From the NCBI RefSeq assembly GCF_900111615.1, contig NZ_FOHU01000009.1:62001-126000 (forward strand): 64,000 bases of DNA. Direction: 5' to 3'. A program made the position numbers and the translations under genes. Shown piece after piece: positions 62,041 to 64,000 of the stretch. Every line of letters starts with the position of its first letter. Position 1 is the stretch's first letter. Under the pieces are notes generated by a model that worked only from the letters and a program-made list of their open reading frames with translations, did not search any database and was not told where the DNA came from. Origin of the DNA: Natronincola peptidivorans (lineage in GTDB: Bacteria > Bacillota > Clostridia > Peptostreptococcales > Natronincolaceae).

Positions 62041-62372
62041 AAAATATCGTTACGTAAACTTTTGTATCTTTTTACAACCTTTGATATTGCTTATTTTTAT
62101 CAGTTTATCATTTGGTACTTTTTCTTAATTCTTGTCTACTATTAGCACCTTTAGTAGACAAATAGTAGACAAGCTTATAATCTCTATAATTATATTTTCT
62201 AACATTTATTTATTGTATAGTAAACAATTCTAGCGTCATAATGTAGTCGGTTGAAACGACCTCTTTAGGAAATTTTTCTCGTAAGCAAAATTTGTATTGA
62301 AAGGTTTTTCTATCATCGGTTCTCCATGTATTCTAAAAATTTTTCAGTGTTGCTGTGGAGGCCCTTCTTTTT
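62041..62372. other. Element end without intact gene
   Basis: 332 bp of AT-rich DNA between the tRNA fragment and the small HTH gene. It holds the TAGTAGACAA repeats (62131-62173) but no ORF with an RBS; an integrase gene expected here is absent. Confidence 0.5.
62131..62173. repeat. TAGTAGACAA repeats, possible integrase arm sites
   Basis: CTTGTCTACTATT (62131-62143) is the exact reverse complement of AATAGTAGACAAG (62161-62173). A further direct copy TAGTAGACAA starts at 62152, giving an 11-bp direct period with the copy at 62163. Such sites close to an att core are typical of Int/Xis arm binding. Confidence 0.6.
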
Positions 62373-62537
62373 TCAAACCTTCAATTGCCTTGCTATGTAT
62401 TCTTCAAGAGATTGCTTAGGTATTTTCCAATCACTACCCATTTTAAATGCTTTTATTTCTCCTTCTCTAAGTAGCTTATAGCAAAGCGATTCCTTAATCT
62501 TTAAAATTTCCATGAGTTCTTTAGCTGTGTAAATCAT
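62373..62537 (-). CDS. Small HTH (excisionase-like) protein
   Basis: 54 residues: MIYTAKELMEILKI, SLCYKLLREGEIKAFKMG, then WKIPKQSLEEYI. This is the MerR-like HTH_17 pattern of excisionases and small element-borne DNA-binding proteins: helix, turn, recognition helix, wing (KAFKMGSDWKIP). RBS-like AGAGGTGTTTT precedes the ATG. It lies 330 bp inside the putative element end, close to repeats that could be its binding sites. A conserved partner integrase is missing nearby. Confidence 0.72.
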   Translation of the reverse strand: MIYTAKELMEILKIKESLCYKLLREGEIKAFKMGSDWKIPKQSLEEYIARQLKV

Positions 62538-62671
62538 AAAACACCTCTCTACCTTCGTTTTTATCCTTAATTCTTAACAAATTTAAATTATTTTATAATT
62601 TTGTAAATAAATTCTAATGTTTTGTGGAAACTTCTAATAAATTATATATGTTCTAAAGGAGTTTGGGATTG

Positions 62672-62881
62672 ATGGGAGATACAATCACGATTTATACGGA
62701 GTTCAGATTAGACAGAAGAACCGGAGAAATCACCAAATCACATCCTGTGGAATTAACCGAATACGTATTTTAAACTTGGATCGAACCAGCAATACCGCAC
62801 ATATTAGACATCATTATTCGGTTAATTGAAAAGGACAATGAAAGCACTTATGATGAGAAAAAAGCTAAAGAATTTTTTTAA
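62672..62881 (+). pseudogene. Small ORF interrupted by an in-frame TAA
   Basis: AAAGGAG precedes an ATG at 62672. 33 codons (MGDTITIYTEFRLDRRTGEI and more) reach TAA at 62771, but the same frame continues for another 35 codons (TWIEPAIPHILDIIIRLIEK and a charged end) to a second TAA at 62879. The coherent amphipathic continuation indicates a 69-codon gene broken by one substitution. Function unknown; its neighbourhood suggests a mobile-element protein. A hairpin AGGTAGC/GCTACCT follows. Confidence 0.5.
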
Positions 62882-63084
62882 AAATGAGGTAGCCGGAGCT
62901 ACCTTATATGTAGTTAAAACTTAAATATTAAATTGTAAAAAATTCATGTATAGGCATAGTTAATATTGTTTATACTTAATACCAACAATATTATTGACAG
63001 TATTGTGTTAATTGGATATAATTTAATTAATAGTAGTAAATTTAAGCTCTGTCAATCCGAAGTCTCAAGTTCCACTTGGGATAC
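62882..63084. other. Intergenic region with orphan promoter
   Basis: 203 bp. It holds a perfect plus-strand promoter (62994-63022) and the start of a possible short transcript. ACAATA/TATTGT inverted repeats bracket the -35 box. Confidence 0.45.
62994..63022 (+). promoter_or_regulatory. Perfect consensus sigma-A promoter without a downstream gene
   Basis: TTGACA, 17 bp, TATAAT with no mismatch. The inverted repeat ACAATA-N10-TATTGT overlaps the -35 box and could be an operator. Transcription would run toward the 3' end of the convergent DUF3800 gene. Confidence 0.75.
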
Positions 63085-63115
63085 TTAGTAGGAAAGATGG
63101 GGCTTTAATTTTGTT
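63029..63115 (+). ncRNA. Candidate small structured transcript from the orphan promoter
   Basis: Downstream of the perfect promoter, TCTCAAGT-TCC-ACTTGGGA (63063-63081) forms an 8-bp hairpin. AAGCTC (63044-63049) can pair with GGGCTT (63100-63105), followed by TAATTTTGTTTT. There is no start codon with an RBS. The transcript would be antisense to the last codons and 3' end of the DUF3800 gene. Existence is inferred from promoter and folding only. Confidence 0.28.
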
Positions 63116-63948
63116 TTAAAGTTTTTAGTTTTAGTTCCATCATACTGATATTCGTTAGGGGTAAAAAGCCAATGCCTATAAGGATGGTTCCACCTATTGC
63201 CATAATCTCCTCCAACTCCAGTGCTGGCTCCTACATTGAAGTTAGGGTATACTTCTCTTATCAATTTATTTATATGCTTGTATAATTTCTCTTTAGCTAT
63301 AGTTTTCTTCCCTCTTGTTCTTTTACCCTCGGGCTTTTCCTTATGCTTATCGTTTAATTTAAACTGTATTGATCCCAATACTATATCCATACATTGTAGA
63401 ATCACATGATCATGTGAAGTTACTTCTGTAATATCTTCCCTTCTAATAAAAATATTATTCTCCATAAATACATCTTGATATTGCAAGGCATACACATATT
63501 CTTTAAATTTTCCATTCTTTTCTTTCGTGTCAGGCAGCTTATCAAAGTACATTTTCAACACTATTTTTTCATTGGAAGGGTTACAGTATTGGAACCCAAA
63601 TGCATGTTTGCAAAACTGATAATATAATAAGAAGAATTCGTTTTCTCTTTGTTCTTTTGTTAGGTTATTGGCTTCTCTACAATTTTGAGTAAACATTATT
63701 CTGATTTTAATCTCGTTCTTTTTAATATACTGAAAGAAAAACGTCATGATTTCAATATATTTATCTAAATATTGCTCACTAACTTTTGACCATTTTATTT
63801 CATGTAAAAAACCTAACTCTTGTTTTTTATCATTTAAGTCTTTTACTATTCTATCTATGTATTTTGAAGATACTAGAGCACCTCCATAGAAATTACCAAA
63901 ATATTTTCCCTGTTTATCAGATTCATCAAAATATAACGTATACTCCAA
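63085..63948 (-). CDS. DUF3800 protein (RNase H-like fold, mobile-element associated)
   Basis: 287 residues. YTLYFDESDKQGKYFGNFYGGALV at the N-terminus (given as YFDESD and FYGGALVSS), LKMYFDKLPD in the middle and HDHVILQCMDIVLGS near 185 are the conserved acidic blocks of DUF3800, thought to adopt an RNase H-like fold. A nuclease role is often suspected but not established. It starts with TTG (AGGTGA with 6-8 bp spacing). It lies within the probable integrated element, next to the orphan promoter and in convergent orientation to it. A defence or element-maintenance role is only inference. Confidence 0.75.
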   Translation of the reverse strand: MEYTLYFDESDKQGKYFGNFYGGALVSSKYIDRIVKDLNDKKQELGFLHEIKWSKVSEQYLDKYIEIMTFFFQYIKKNEIKIRIMFTQNCREANNLTKEQRENEFFLLYYQFCKHAFGFQYCNPSNEKIVLKMYFDKLPDTKEKNGKFKEYVYALQYQDVFMENNIFIRREDITEVTSHDHVILQCMDIVLGSIQFKLNDKHKEKPEGKRTRGKKTIAKEKLYKHINKLIREVYPNFNVGASTGVGGDYGNRWNHPYRHWLFTPNEYQYDGTKTKNFKTKLKPHLSY

Positions 63949-64000
63949 GCTCTTTCACCTACCCTTAATAATTTTCTGCACATAATAAATTATAAAATTA

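Overview
The window is AT-rich DNA with strong AGGAGG-type ribosome binding sites, occasional TTG/GTG starts, a SigI/RsgI pair, a DUF2680 protein, SLH surface proteins and methionine gamma-lyase. This points to an anaerobic low-GC Firmicute of the class Clostridia. The overall mix resembles Alkaliphilus-type genomes, but the genus is inference. Most genes lie on the minus strand.

Layout. 1-7437: a large cyclic beta-1,2-glucan synthase (its C-terminus lies beyond the left edge), preceded by a nucleotidyltransferase fused to a degenerate phosphomannomutase domain that probably supplies its sugar nucleotide. 7608-8102: yajQ, facing the other way. 8152-13534: a four-gene restriction-modification-like operon made of a fused double amino-methyltransferase, an unknown 230-aa protein, a McrB-like AAA+ NTPase and a PD-(D/E)XK nuclease. 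13643-23596: a cyclic-di-GMP block (a membrane GGDEF protein, a PAS-PAS-GGDEF-HD-GYP protein, a PAS-GGDEF-EAL protein) interleaved with an iron alcohol dehydrogenase, an AEC-type permease and a motAB stator pair. 24030-38430: cell surface and signalling, with a polysaccharide deacetylase, small secreted proteins, two large SLH/Ig-like surface proteins, sigI-rsgI, a two-component system, a 7TMR-DISM GGDEF protein and a small zinc-ribbon membrane protein.

38760-57897 is a nearly complete hexuronate catabolic region. It holds uxaB-uxaC-uxaA (galacturonate branch), uxuA and uxuB (glucuronate branch), kdgF-kduI-kduD (unsaturated uronates from pectin), a yiaK-like reductase, a Gfo/Idh oxidoreductase, a TRAP transporter (dctPQM) and three regulators (one LacI, two GntR/FCD). 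Candidate operators are visible: CG-centred LacI-type sites at lacI and uxaB, three GTATAC sites ahead of kduD, and a perfect cre site ahead of dctP. All branches converge on 2-keto-3-deoxygluconate, yet no KDG kinase or aldolase gene is in the window. 58550-61390 holds methionine gamma-lyase and a TyrR-like sigma-54 activator that has a -24/-12 promoter directly upstream.

The right end (61700-64000) is decayed mobile DNA. It has an integrase remnant, the 3' half of a tRNA-Arg(UCG) with its terminator (a probable attachment site), repeats like integrase arm sites, a small excisionase-like HTH protein, an ORF broken by an in-frame TAA, and a DUF3800 gene beside a perfect consensus promoter that drives no visible gene.

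The best candidates for something undescribed are (i) a palindromic repeat family present three times (about 41.0, 43.85 and 58.1 kb), whose stems vary in a pairing-preserving way around conserved loop motifs, (ii) the McrB-like restriction operon with its unrecognised 230-aa component, and (iii) the orphan promoter and hairpin transcript candidate next to DUF3800. Nothing here was confirmed by database search.
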